Source: an uncultured Bdellovibrionales bacterium
Lineage (GTDB): Bacteria > Bdellovibrionota > Bdellovibrionia > Bdellovibrionales > JAMPXM01
Assembly: GCA_937927435.1 (NCBI GenBank)
Contig: CALBDW010000032.1
Location: forward strand, 1 to 32,445
Reading direction: 5' to 3'
Length of the DNA: 32,445 nt
How positions within the stretch are numbered: the stretch's first letter is position 1; the number at the start of each line of letters is the position of its first letter. The position numbers and the translations under genes are program-made. The notes below the pieces were generated by a model. It had not been told where the DNA came from and made no database searches. It saw nothing but the letters and a program-made list of their open reading frames with translations. Positions 24,591-31,296 of the stretch are shown piece by piece.

Positions 24591-25859
24591 ATGGAAGACC
24601 CAACCCCCAAATCGCAGGCTTTCACCGCCTACGAGAAATTTATTGTCGCCATCCTCACATTTCTTCAGTTTACGATCGTTCTGGATTTCATGGTGCTCTC
24701 TCCTCTGGGCGCGGTTCTCATGCCCGCTTTGAAGATCACGCCGGCGCAGTTCGGAATTGTCGTTTCGGTTTACGCTTTTAGCGCGGGGATTTCGGGATTT
24801 CTCGCGGCCGGATTCGCGGACCGCTTCGATCGCCGGAACCTGCTCCTCTTTTTCTACACGGGCTTCGTGATCGGAACCCTGCTCTGCGGCCTAGCGAACA
24901 CGTTCGAATTTCTAGTGTTCGCGAGAACGGTGACCGGTCTTTTCGGCGGCGTGATCGGCTCCATTGTTGCTGCGATCATCACGGACGTTTTCCCAATTGA
25001 AAGACGTGGGCGCGTGATGGGCTTTATCCAGACGGCCTTTTCGGCAAGCCAGGTTCTAGGGCTGCCGGCCGGTCTCTACTTTTCGGGTCTCTGGGGTTGG
25101 CAGGCGCCGTTCCTTTTGATTGTAGCGGTAAGTGTTGTTGTCGGAATCGCGATTGCGATCTTCATGCGGCCGATCAATGAGCATTTGAAGCTGCAAACCG
25201 AATCCAGCCCTGTGAAGCATCTGATTTCGACCGTGACGCAGCCCAAGTATGCGGCGGCATTTTTGACGACCGCCCTTTTGACCATCGGCGGTTTCATGAT
25301 GATGCCGTTCACAAGCTCTTACATCGTTCATAACCTTGGCATCGACATGGATCATCTGCCGATGATCTACATGATCACCGGCATTTGCTCGATCGTTATG
25401 GGCCCGCTTGTGGGACGCGCCTGCGACGCGTTCGGAAGCCTGCGCATGTTCGTGTTCGGAACGATCATGACCGCGATCATGGTCACAATTTATGTGAACC
25501 TGGGCACTTCGCCGCTCTTGCTTGTCGCGAGTGTGAACGTGCTCATGTTCGTGGGAATCTATTCGCGCATGATTCCTTCGCAAACTTTGATCTCGACTGT
25601 TCCGGCTCCTGCGAGCCGAGGTGCCTTTATGGCCGTGAGTTCGTCTCTCCAACAAATGGCCGGCGGTTTCGCGTCGGTGTTGGCGGGTTTGATCGTAATC
25701 GAAGATTCGAGCGGCCTTATTCGTCACTTCGACATCTTGGGCTATGTCGTGATCGGAACCTCATTCTTCACGTTGTTCTTGATGTGGATGCTTTTCGGAT
25801 CCTCACCGAATATTTCGCGCGGAACGCCGGCGGAAGGTCTTTCTTTGCACGGGCATTAA
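24591..25859 (+). CDS. MFS transporter
   Basis: An inner-membrane secondary transporter of about twelve helices (422 aa). After a short cytoplasmic N-terminus come FIVAILTFLQFTIVLDFMVLSPLG (helix 1), the loop motif AAGFADRFDRRNLLLFF (MFS motif A between helices 2 and 3), FARTVTGLFGGVIGSIVAAIITDVFPIERRGRVMGFI (helices 4-5 with the PxxRRG loop) and a second six-helix half. It resembles drug or sugar-efflux proteins of the AraJ/DHA1 type. ATG 24591 follows TAGGA; the upstream in-frame GTG-like starts were rejected. It is a one-gene unit closed by a strong terminator. Confidence 0.9.
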   Translation: MEDPTPKSQAFTAYEKFIVAILTFLQFTIVLDFMVLSPLGAVLMPALKITPAQFGIVVSVYAFSAGISGFLAAGFADRFDRRNLLLFFYTGFVIGTLLCGLANTFEFLVFARTVTGLFGGVIGSIVAAIITDVFPIERRGRVMGFIQTAFSASQVLGLPAGLYFSGLWGWQAPFLLIVAVSVVVGIAIAIFMRPINEHLKLQTESSPVKHLISTVTQPKYAAAFLTTALLTIGGFMMMPFTSSYIVHNLGIDMDHLPMIYMITGICSIVMGPLVGRACDAFGSLRMFVFGTIMTAIMVTIYVNLGTSPLLLVASVNVLMFVGIYSRMIPSQTLISTVPAPASRGAFMAVSSSLQQMAGGFASVLAGLIVIEDSSGLIRHFDILGYVVIGTSFFTLFLMWMLFGSSPNISRGTPAEGLSLHGH

Positions 25860-25866
25860 GTTAAAG

Positions 25867-25908
25867 AAGTCAGTCCAAACTTTGGATTCGGACTGACTTT
25901 TTCTCTTT
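25867..25908 (+). terminator. rho-independent terminator after MFS gene, likely bidirectional
   Basis: AAGTCAGTCC (25867-25876) pairs perfectly with GGACTGACTT (25890-25899) and is followed by a T-rich tract to 25908. On the minus strand the same stem is followed by TCTTTAACTT, so it can also end mscL, whose stop is at 25922. Confidence 0.92.
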
Positions 25909-25921
25909 TCAAGAACCGGCC

Positions 25922-26338
25922 TTATTGGCGGGTGTTCAGGCCCTTGATCGCGTCGCGGATTTCGCGAAGGAGCACGATGTCGTCGGGCTCCGGCGGAGGA
26001 GGCGTGGTCACAGGTTTTTCTTCGGTTCTCTTGAGGAAGTTCATCGCCTTAATCACCATGAATAGGGCCCACGCGACGATGAGGAAGTTCAAAATCGCTT
26101 GAATGAGCTCCCCGTAGCCGATTGCGACTTCCGTTCCCCCTTCGGCTGCGGCTTTTAAGACCAGCTTGAGGTCCGAAAAATCGGTGTCACCGATTAATAG
26201 ACCGATAGGTGGCGTGATGATTTTATCAACCAAGACCGTGACGATCTTTCCGAAGGCAGCACCAACGACGACCCCGATCGCGAGGTCGACGGCATTTCCC
26301 TTAATTGCGAATTCCCTAAATTCCTTAATGATCGACAC
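25922..26338 (-). CDS. mscL: large-conductance mechanosensitive channel MscL
   Basis: A homopentameric inner-membrane pore that opens at near-lytic tension. SIIKEFREFAIKGNAVDLAIGVVVGAAFGKIVTVLVDKIITPPIG is the canonical N-terminal helix plus first membrane span (to about residue 45). The second span is ILNFLIVAWALFMVIKAMN (about 84-102) and the C-terminal bundle is VLLREIRDAIKGLN. It is 138 aa, complete. A promoter candidate lies between the arms of an inverted repeat just upstream. Confidence 0.97.
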   Translation of the reverse strand: MSIIKEFREFAIKGNAVDLAIGVVVGAAFGKIVTVLVDKIITPPIGLLIGDTDFSDLKLVLKAAAEGGTEVAIGYGELIQAILNFLIVAWALFMVIKAMNFLKRTEEKPVTTPPPPEPDDIVLLREIRDAIKGLNTRQ

Positions 26339-26366
26339 TCCGACCTCTCGTTAAGCTGATTGTTAT

Positions 26367-26416
26367 GAGAGGCCTTATTATCACAACTGTCAATATCGTA
26401 ATAGTTTAGGCCTCTC
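26367..26416 (-). promoter_or_regulatory. mscL promoter candidate inside a 9-bp inverted repeat
   Basis: GAGAGGCCT (26367-26375) and AGGCCTCTC (26408-26416) are perfect inverted arms around 32 nt. On the minus strand the spacer holds an extended -10, TGTGATAAT (26377-26385), and a consensus TTGACA a little upstream (too close to pair with that -10). The arms would then flank the start of mscL transcription like an operator. Confidence 0.4.
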
Positions 26417-26522
26417 CGCGAGTGACAAGCGGTCCTCTAGCAAGCCAGGTTTTGCGGATTTTGTTAAGAAAATCGGTAAAATACGGGAAACCAATGGCGG
26501 CATGTAAATAAGAAAGCAAAAA

Positions 26523-26966
26523 ATGTGGGTAACTGTTCGCCGGATTGAGTATGGAAGTGAGGACTATCAGGCGGAACTCAGGCTTCGCTACGAGGTTTTG
26601 AGAAAGCCGCTTGGCCTTGAGTTTTCTGAAGAGGAGCTCGCCCTCGAAGAAGGAAGCATCCATTTCGGCGCGTTTGAGGGTTCTGAGCTTCTGGGCTGCC
26701 TGGTTCTCACTCCGCTTTCTGCAACTGAGGTACGGATGCGGCAGGTAGCGGTCGCGCCCGGACGGCGGGGCGAAGGGATCGGAAAGCGGTTGGTTCGGGC
26801 GGCCGAGAACTTTGCCCGGCAATCCGGATACGAGTGGATCAAGCTCAACGCCCGGGAAACGGCCGTCGGCTTTTACCAGTCGCTCGCCTATGAAGCCTAT
26901 GGCGACCCGTTCATCACGATCACGATCCCACACCGAACCATGCGAAAGCGATTAGCTGAAACTTAG
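26523..26966 (+). CDS. GNAT-family N-acetyltransferase
   Basis: It moves an acetyl group from acetyl-CoA to an unknown amine. The CoA-binding motif A is clear: MRQVAVAPGRRGEGIGKRLVRAAENFARQSG (about 71-101), with Q/RxxGxG/A as RRGEGIG; motif B is INARETAVGFYQSLAYEAYGDPF. At 147 aa it is a minimal single-domain GNAT and resembles the ElaA/PhnO-like group. The ATG at 26523 has only a weak AAGAAAG upstream. It stands alone between mscL (divergent) and ssrA. Confidence 0.88.
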   Translation: MWVTVRRIEYGSEDYQAELRLRYEVLRKPLGLEFSEEELALEEGSIHFGAFEGSELLGCLVLTPLSATEVRMRQVAVAPGRRGEGIGKRLVRAAENFARQSGYEWIKLNARETAVGFYQSLAYEAYGDPFITITIPHRTMRKRLAET

Positions 26967-27013
26967 CTCGATTCTGCCGAACTGGTCGGGAAAGAGCGCT
27001 TTTGGAACACCCC

Positions 27014-27042
27014 TGGTAATCGGGACTGGAAACTGGTATATT
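27014..27042 (+). promoter_or_regulatory. probable ssrA promoter
   Basis: TATATT (27037-27042) is a good -10 with a weak TGGTAA (27014-27019) 17 nt upstream. Initiation near 27049 would leave a leader of about 24 nt, to be removed by RNase P before the tmRNA. Confidence 0.4.
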
Positions 27043-27072
27043 GATGTGTTTCCGACCGACGGTTCTCACATC

Positions 27073-27428
27073 GGGGGCGTAATGGCTTCGACGTGGGTGT
27101 TGACGTTTGAGGAGCATGCCGGGGCGCACGAGGACCTCGTAAAAACGTGCATCAAGTAGTTGGCAACGACTACGCTCTCGCTGCCTAATTAGTTGCAGCA
27201 CATCAGGCCTGCTGGTGACCGCGCAGCGGATCCCTGGTGTCACCCTTAGCGGTCTCGGTCTTTAGTGGTTTTCTCCAGCGCTAAGGACTTAAATCAACTG
27301 GGGGACGGACGAGCGAAAGTTTGTCGTTGGACGGTCGCTCGTCATGGCTCAAAACAACGACTAAGCATGTAGCCCGCCTCAGTACCGATCACTTGCGGAC
27401 CCGGGTTCGACTCCCGGCGCCTCCACCA
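27073..27428 (+). ncRNA. ssrA: tmRNA
   Basis: It rescues stalled ribosomes by acting first as tRNA-Ala and then as mRNA for a degradation tag. The 5' end GGGGGCGTAATGGCTTCGAC and the 3' end with GGTTCGACTCCC and encoded CCA are both diagnostic; the first seven bases pair with the CGCCTCC before the ACCA end, giving 356 nt. The tag frame is GGC AAC GAC TAC GCT CTC GCT GCC TAA (27162-27188), so the tag is (A)GNDYALAA with GGC as resume codon, shorter than the ten codons of E. coli. A decayed copy of its 3' part lies at 30620-30742. Confidence 0.97.
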
Positions 27429-27751
27429 ATAACATTCGGATATATGTGACTGAATTGGATTGCCAATTCGGGAAACCTGAACTTGTCCAGTGATTCATCC
27501 CTTTCGTTGAAACGACGGTCACGAAAACCTTTTGCACGATCGTTTCCGCTTTGTTGGTGAGGAAACCTAGCGAGCTCAATCAATCATGCGCCCGTTGCAC
27601 GAGTCAGGCACGCGACATGAACTGGCTTCGGTCACGCGGCGATTAGAGTTTTAAGAAAAGTTTTATCGCGACGCTCCTTATTTTCGGCTCTTGGAGCTGT
27701 TTCGCGGGTGTGCTATAAGTAGCTCTGCTATCTTTCCATTAACTTCGCTAT
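27429..27751. other. intergenic region tmRNA to tRNA-Ala, 323 nt
   Basis: I see no gene here apart from the tRNA promoter at its end. The minus-strand open frames that enter this stretch run antisense to the tmRNA or the tRNA and are spurious. If the island reading is right, its left end is at 27428/27429. Confidence 0.5.
27691..27719 (+). promoter_or_regulatory. promoter of tRNA-Ala
   Basis: TTGGAG (27691-27696) and TATAAG (27714-27719) are spaced by exactly 17 nt, 32 nt before the tRNA begins. Confidence 0.65.
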
Positions 27752-27827
<76 letters not shown>

Positions 27828-27939
27828 AAAACCTGATCCACTTCGCCACACAAAATGCACACGCGCATCATGAGGTCTTCAAATTCCTCGCGCGCGGCTT
27901 GCGATAATCTTTTGGTAACGGGGGCCAAGGAAGCGAGGA

Positions 27940-28572
27940 ATGATGCGGATCTCGAGGTCTTCGATCGTTAAAGCGACATCAGCGATATTGGCGCTTGCAG
28001 GCATTGGCTTACTGGCTCGTTCGGTAAGGCGAAAATATGCGGGATACGATGAACTTGAGAGTGTGTCCGCGGTTGATATCAAACGCTACCTAGGGGACTG
28101 GCATGAAATCGCCAGATACCCGCATCGGTTTGAAAAGGGTTGCGAGGAGGTGGCGGCACACTACTCATCGCTCGCCGATGGGCGAATCAAGGTTGTGAAT
28201 GAATGCTATAAAGGCGGCGCCGCTCGCCGGAAAGCCTCCATAGAAGGCACGGCGAGAATCGTCGATGATAAATCAAATGCAAAGCTGAAAGTCTCATTCT
28301 TTTGGCCGTTTGAGGGCGATTACTGGATATTGGATGTTGGGCCCGACTATGAGTATGCCGTGGTCGGGGAGCCTCGGCGGAAACATCTCTGGATCCTCTC
28401 TCGATCCCCTGAAATGGACGAAGATGTGTACCGGCGTCTTCTCAAGACGATTGAATCGAAGGGCTACGATCCGCGTAGGCTGATTGTCTCTGGTCGAATT
28501 AAAAGGCGCGGCGATTTGAGCCGCCGTGCCGATGCGAAATCCCAAGGGACCAGTCATGCTCTGCCGAATTAA
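27940..28572 (+). CDS. lipocalin family protein (Blc-like), membrane-anchored
   Basis: A beta-barrel protein that binds lipids or other hydrophobic molecules. The GxW signature is in YLGDWHEIARYPHRFEKGCEEVAAHYS (about 46-72), followed by the Blc-type strands IEGTARIVDDKSNAKLKVSFFWPFEGDYWILDVGPDYEYAVVGEPRRKHLWILSRSP. Bacterial Blc is usually an outer-membrane lipoprotein; here the N-terminus (about residues 8-25, hydrophobic, ending in RSVRRKYAG) has no Cys for a lipobox and looks like a membrane anchor. The polar tail (about 185-210) is extra. ATG at 27940 or 27943, behind GAGG. It lies inside the proposed ssrA island. Confidence 0.88.
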   Translation: MMRISRSSIVKATSAILALAGIGLLARSVRRKYAGYDELESVSAVDIKRYLGDWHEIARYPHRFEKGCEEVAAHYSSLADGRIKVVNECYKGGAARRKASIEGTARIVDDKSNAKLKVSFFWPFEGDYWILDVGPDYEYAVVGEPRRKHLWILSRSPEMDEDVYRRLLKTIESKGYDPRRLIVSGRIKRRGDLSRRADAKSQGTSHALPN

Positions 28573-28595
28573 AGAGCCATGGCTGCCGGGAAAGA

Positions 28596-29546
28596 TCACT
28601 CCTCCTGCTCAAGCAGCTGATCGATTTTGTCGAAAGAACTGTTCCATCCCTGGTTCGTTTCGATTTTGGCGTTTTTGAAAGTACGCCGCTCTTCATCCGT
28701 GGCCTTCCCGTAGATTTCCCACTTAACGGTCACGCGGGTTTCCTCGGGGCCTTCCTCGGCAAACGTTACGGTTGTTAAAAGTTCATCTGGCCATGTGGGG
28801 TGATACGGGTGTTTAGTCAGATTACCGTTTTCGTCAGAAAAGATCTGGGTGTAGACCAGGTGGTGAGGTGGCCGGATCTCTTTGAAATGGAGCTTGCCGT
28901 AAAAGACCGCCCCATTGATGTCCGTCATCTTGAAATGCGAAGTTCCGCCTTCTCGTGCGTCAACTGAAACGTAGGACATCTTCGACCCCGCCGGTCCCAG
29001 CCACTTCGCGAGATGTTCGGGATTGGCCCACATCTCAAACATGGTTCTGATGTCGGCTTTAAAGGTGCGGTTAATGATAAAAACATCCTTTCCGAAGGCC
29101 TCGTTTTCAAGATATTCAGCGAGCCTGTCCCATGTGGAGTTGCCGTTTGCATCTTTGATGAACTTCTTGGCGGCTTGCGCCTCTTGTTCAATGGGAAAAG
29201 CTGTCGTCATGGTCATGACCGTCTTTCCGTTTTTCTCCTCGAAGGTGACGGTCACCGAAAAGAGCTTATCCTGTTCTTCGCTTGTGCCATGATCGTAGAC
29301 TAACTTCTGATATTTTACGACTTCGCGAAAGGTTGCGATATTCGGGAATGAGGTGCCGTCGGGCGCGTGCATTGTGAAGATCCATTTTCCGCCTGGCCGC
29401 AGTTCTTGACTCTTCGTTGTGAGCGTGAAGCCTCGCGGGCCCCACCATTTTTCGACGTGTTTGAGATCTGTCCAGACTTTCCATACAAGTTCGACGGGAG
29501 CGTCGTAGGTACGGACGATTTGGATTTCATTTGATTTTGGTCGCAC
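28596..29546 (-). CDS. tandem SRPBCC (AHSA1-like) domain protein
   Basis: Two START-like (SRPBCC) domains in one chain. The first (about 8-150) has VRTYDAPVELVWKVWTDLKHVEKWWGPRGFT and FTMHAPDG. The second (about 155-310) has INRTFKADIRTMFEMWANPEHLAKWLGPAG, FKMTDINGAVFYGKLHFKEI and an Asp/Trp-rich end. These domains hold small hydrophobic ligands or act as chaperone-like factors; the ligand is unknown. The start is GTG 29546, behind AAGGAAAGG; the open frame continues upstream into the ArsR gene. It lies 19 nt after that gene, a pairing often seen in which ArsR controls the SRPBCC gene. Confidence 0.87.
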   Translation of the reverse strand: MRPKSNEIQIVRTYDAPVELVWKVWTDLKHVEKWWGPRGFTLTTKSQELRPGGKWIFTMHAPDGTSFPNIATFREVVKYQKLVYDHGTSEEQDKLFSVTVTFEEKNGKTVMTMTTAFPIEQEAQAAKKFIKDANGNSTWDRLAEYLENEAFGKDVFIINRTFKADIRTMFEMWANPEHLAKWLGPAGSKMSYVSVDAREGGTSHFKMTDINGAVFYGKLHFKEIRPPHHLVYTQIFSDENGNLTKHPYHPTWPDELLTTVTFAEEGPEETRVTVKWEIYGKATDEERRTFKNAKIETNQGWNSSFDKIDQLLEQEE

Positions 29547-29565
29547 GTGCCTTTCCTTTCGTTTT

Positions 29566-29895
29566 CTATTGTGCTTGGAGTTCTCGCAAATATTCATCCA
29601 GACGGTCGAAGCGTTCTTCCCAGAACCGCCGGTACTGATCCACCCAATCGGCCGCCTCCCTTAATGGGGCACCATTAAGGGAGCAGGTCCTCCATTGGGC
29701 GTCTTTTGTTTTTTGAATAAGACCTGCGTTTTCAAGCACTTTGAGATGCTTTGTGATCGCCGGAAGGCTCATGTCCTTTAAGAACGGCTTTGCGAGGTCG
29801 GAGACATTGGCCTCTCCTTTTGCGAGCCGAGCGAGAATGGCCCGACGGGTCGGATCTGCGAGTGCCGAAAATGTCGCGCTTAATTGGTCTTTCAT
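29566..29895 (-). CDS. ArsR-family transcription repressor
   Basis: A winged helix-turn-helix dimer of 109 aa. FSALADPTRRAILARLAKGEANVSDLAKPF and SLPAITKHLKVLENAGLIQKTKDAQWRTCSLNG are the complete DNA-binding domain. The metal-binding ELCVCDL motif of arsenic sensors is absent, so it belongs to the non-metal group usually linked to SRPBCC genes. It begins directly at a 38-bp perfect palindrome (29895-29932) that covers the last base before its start codon and very probably is its own operator. No clear ribosome site precedes the ATG. Confidence 0.93.
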   Translation of the reverse strand: MKDQLSATFSALADPTRRAILARLAKGEANVSDLAKPFLKDMSLPAITKHLKVLENAGLIQKTKDAQWRTCSLNGAPLREAADWVDQYRRFWEERFDRLDEYLRELQAQ

Positions 29896-29932
29896 AATTT
29901 ACCAAATGGTTAATTAACCATTTGGTAAATTA
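29895..29932. promoter_or_regulatory. 38-bp perfect palindrome, operator of the ArsR-SRPBCC operon
   Basis: The sequence is an unbroken dyad centred between 29913 and 29914; each half contains ACCAAATGGT or its complement ACCATTTGGT, so it is two facing operator sites. A minus-strand -35 TTGACC (29945-29950) with a poor -10 TACCAA (29922-29927) 17 nt away puts RNA polymerase over the site, which fits autorepression. Confidence 0.85.
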
Positions 29933-30186
29933 ATGGGTTTCCGAGGTCAAGGGGGTGTATAAAAGGAGATTTTATTCTGATAAGCTCGAGGGAAGTTGTA
30001 CCGGTAGACGCCATATGTCGGGTTTGGTTGGCATGGTTAAATGAGAGCGAGAAAGCTGTCTTTGAGATTGATGAAAAGATGAAGGGGAACTGCGAGAATG
30101 TTGTCCGCGATATGCTGGCACCGGAGAACGAGTTCGCGTTCTTTTGCGTGAAGGATCTTGACGAGAATAAGATCAAGGTGAGCTAG
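29930..30186 (+). pseudogene. open frame without a proper start, possible gene remnant
   Basis: A stop-free plus-strand frame of about 85 codons runs from the TAA inside the ArsR operator to TAG 30184-30186. Its last part (RVWLAWLNESEKAVFEID and then NVVRDMLAPENEFAFF) reads like protein. There is no in-frame ATG or GTG near its front; the first starts are TTG 30028 and an ATG 36 codons from the end. I recognise no family. It may be the 3' end of a lost gene or chance. Confidence 0.25.
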
Positions 30187-30250
30187 TAGGGGGAGTGAGC
30201 CCGATACTGAGAGAAAATCTCTTTAGGCTTGAGTTTATGTCCCCAATATT

Positions 30251-30610
30251 TTGAGATTCAGGAGAGGGCTATTTTCCCGGGCGTCGGCGCCCTACTTCTT
30301 CCCATTTCTCAAGGGTACTGAAGTGACTGCTGGCCTTATGGTTCTCACGGGGCTGGCGGCCCCGGTTGCGTTGGTGATTCTCGCTTCGATTTCCCTCCAG
30401 ATCTTCTTGTTTCATGCTGTGCTCAGGCCGACGTTTGGTGAACAGATACTACCTCTAATCATGATCGCAGCTCATGTAGCCGCCGCAATCCGCTTTCGGC
30501 CGGCTTGTTGTATGCTCTTCACCCGCCAGCGTTTGATGGCGGAAGCGAAGGACTTGGTCGCCATTCCTGAGGCGGCGAGAAGCGCGAACGACGAAGGCCG
30601 GGCGTTTTGA
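30251..30610 (+). pseudogene. 5'-truncated DoxX-like membrane protein gene
   Basis: The frame encodes PYFFPFLKGTEVTAGLMVLTGLAAPVALVILASISLQIFLFHAVLRP, which matches helices 2-3 of DoxX family proteins, then a further hydrophobic segment. The family's first helix (about 50 residues) is missing, and the only start at the front is a TTG with no useful ribosome site. The polar tail to 30610 is not typical. It ends about 10 nt before the tmRNA-like remnant, so it looks like debris at the island edge; it could instead be a shortened functional gene starting within the frame. Confidence 0.5.
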
Positions 30611-30619
30611 TCTCGAGTA

Positions 30620-30742
30620 GAAGCCTTTAAAGCTGGGCAGGCGAAAGCTTTCGTTGGATGTCACTTGTGGGACCTAAAACAACGGTTAAGTACGTAGCTC
30701 GCCTCAGCAGGGTCACTTGGAGCCTGGTGCAAGACCGAAACT
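30620..30742 (+). repeat. decayed copy of the tmRNA 3' end (putative attachment-site remnant)
   Basis: The stretch follows tmRNA positions 27290-27407 in the same orientation. Shared blocks include GCGAAAG, TCGTTGGA, AAAACAACG, TAAG, GTAGC, CGCCTCAG and TCACTTG in the same order, and the differences between them are mostly C/T or A/G changes. By hand the best 45 columns agree at about 35 positions. The final T arm and CCA end are no longer recognisable, so it cannot work as tmRNA. Confidence 0.75.
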
Positions 30743-30748
30743 CTCGAC

Positions 30749-31249
30749 CTAAAGTAAGTTTTCCTCCCTTATCTGGGCTGTCGCTTTCTGTCCATACAAA
30801 GTCATGACGATGCTTGTCGCGATCGCGTTCAGTTTTTCGTCTTCATTTGTGATCTGACATTGATAATGAGTGAGCGTTTTTCCGCTGTAGATACTTATGG
30901 CTTCGGCTCGGAGCAATGTCTGCCATGACGGCCGAATAAAGTTCATTTTTAGCTCGATGGTTGTGAACGACTGATCGGGTTGCATGATGGTAGAGTGCGC
31001 GGTTCCGATTGGTGCATCTGCCACCTCACAAATAAACCCGCCGTGAACTATGCCCTGCTGATTACCATGGATGTTAGGATTGGCCTGGGCAGTGATGACA
31101 GATCTTTGCTTATCGACGTTCCCGATTGTGAACTGCAGAGTCTTCGAGATAGCGTTCGGATATCGCATATGTGTGGTATTCGCAGCCTCGGGATCGGAGA
31201 TATATCTTTTCAAGAAGTCAAGAACAGGAAGCTGTTCATGCTTGGTCAT
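30749..31249 (-). CDS. PaaI-like hotdog-fold acyl-CoA thioesterase
   Basis: It hydrolyses a CoA thioester, substrate unknown. The hotdog core is visible: NIHGNQQGIVHGGFICEVADAPIGTAHSTIM, with HGG and the Asp of the active site (about 69-85), then FTTIELKMNFIRPSW, the strand that follows in PaaI/YbgC relatives. At 166 aa it has an extra N-terminal helix. The ATG follows GGGAGG. The stop codon falls at the edge of the tmRNA-like remnant. It is divergent from, and its 5' end overlaps the extended open frame of, the reductase gene on the other strand. Confidence 0.85.
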   Translation of the reverse strand: MTKHEQLPVLDFLKRYISDPEAANTTHMRYPNAISKTLQFTIGNVDKQRSVITAQANPNIHGNQQGIVHGGFICEVADAPIGTAHSTIMQPDQSFTTIELKMNFIRPSWQTLLRAEAISIYSGKTLTHYQCQITNEDEKLNAIATSIVMTLYGQKATAQIREENLL

Positions 31250-31296
31250 TCAACCTCCCAAAACTCGAGTTTAGAAACTCGATAAACTTTTCCGCG

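Noticed and set aside
25056..25727. 223-codon minus-strand ORF inside the MFS gene
   Set aside because: Its Arg/His/Asp-rich composition is that expected from reading a membrane-protein gene antisense.
27379..27583. Minus-strand ORFs over the tmRNA 3' end
   Set aside because: They are antisense to the tmRNA T arm and have no ribosome site.
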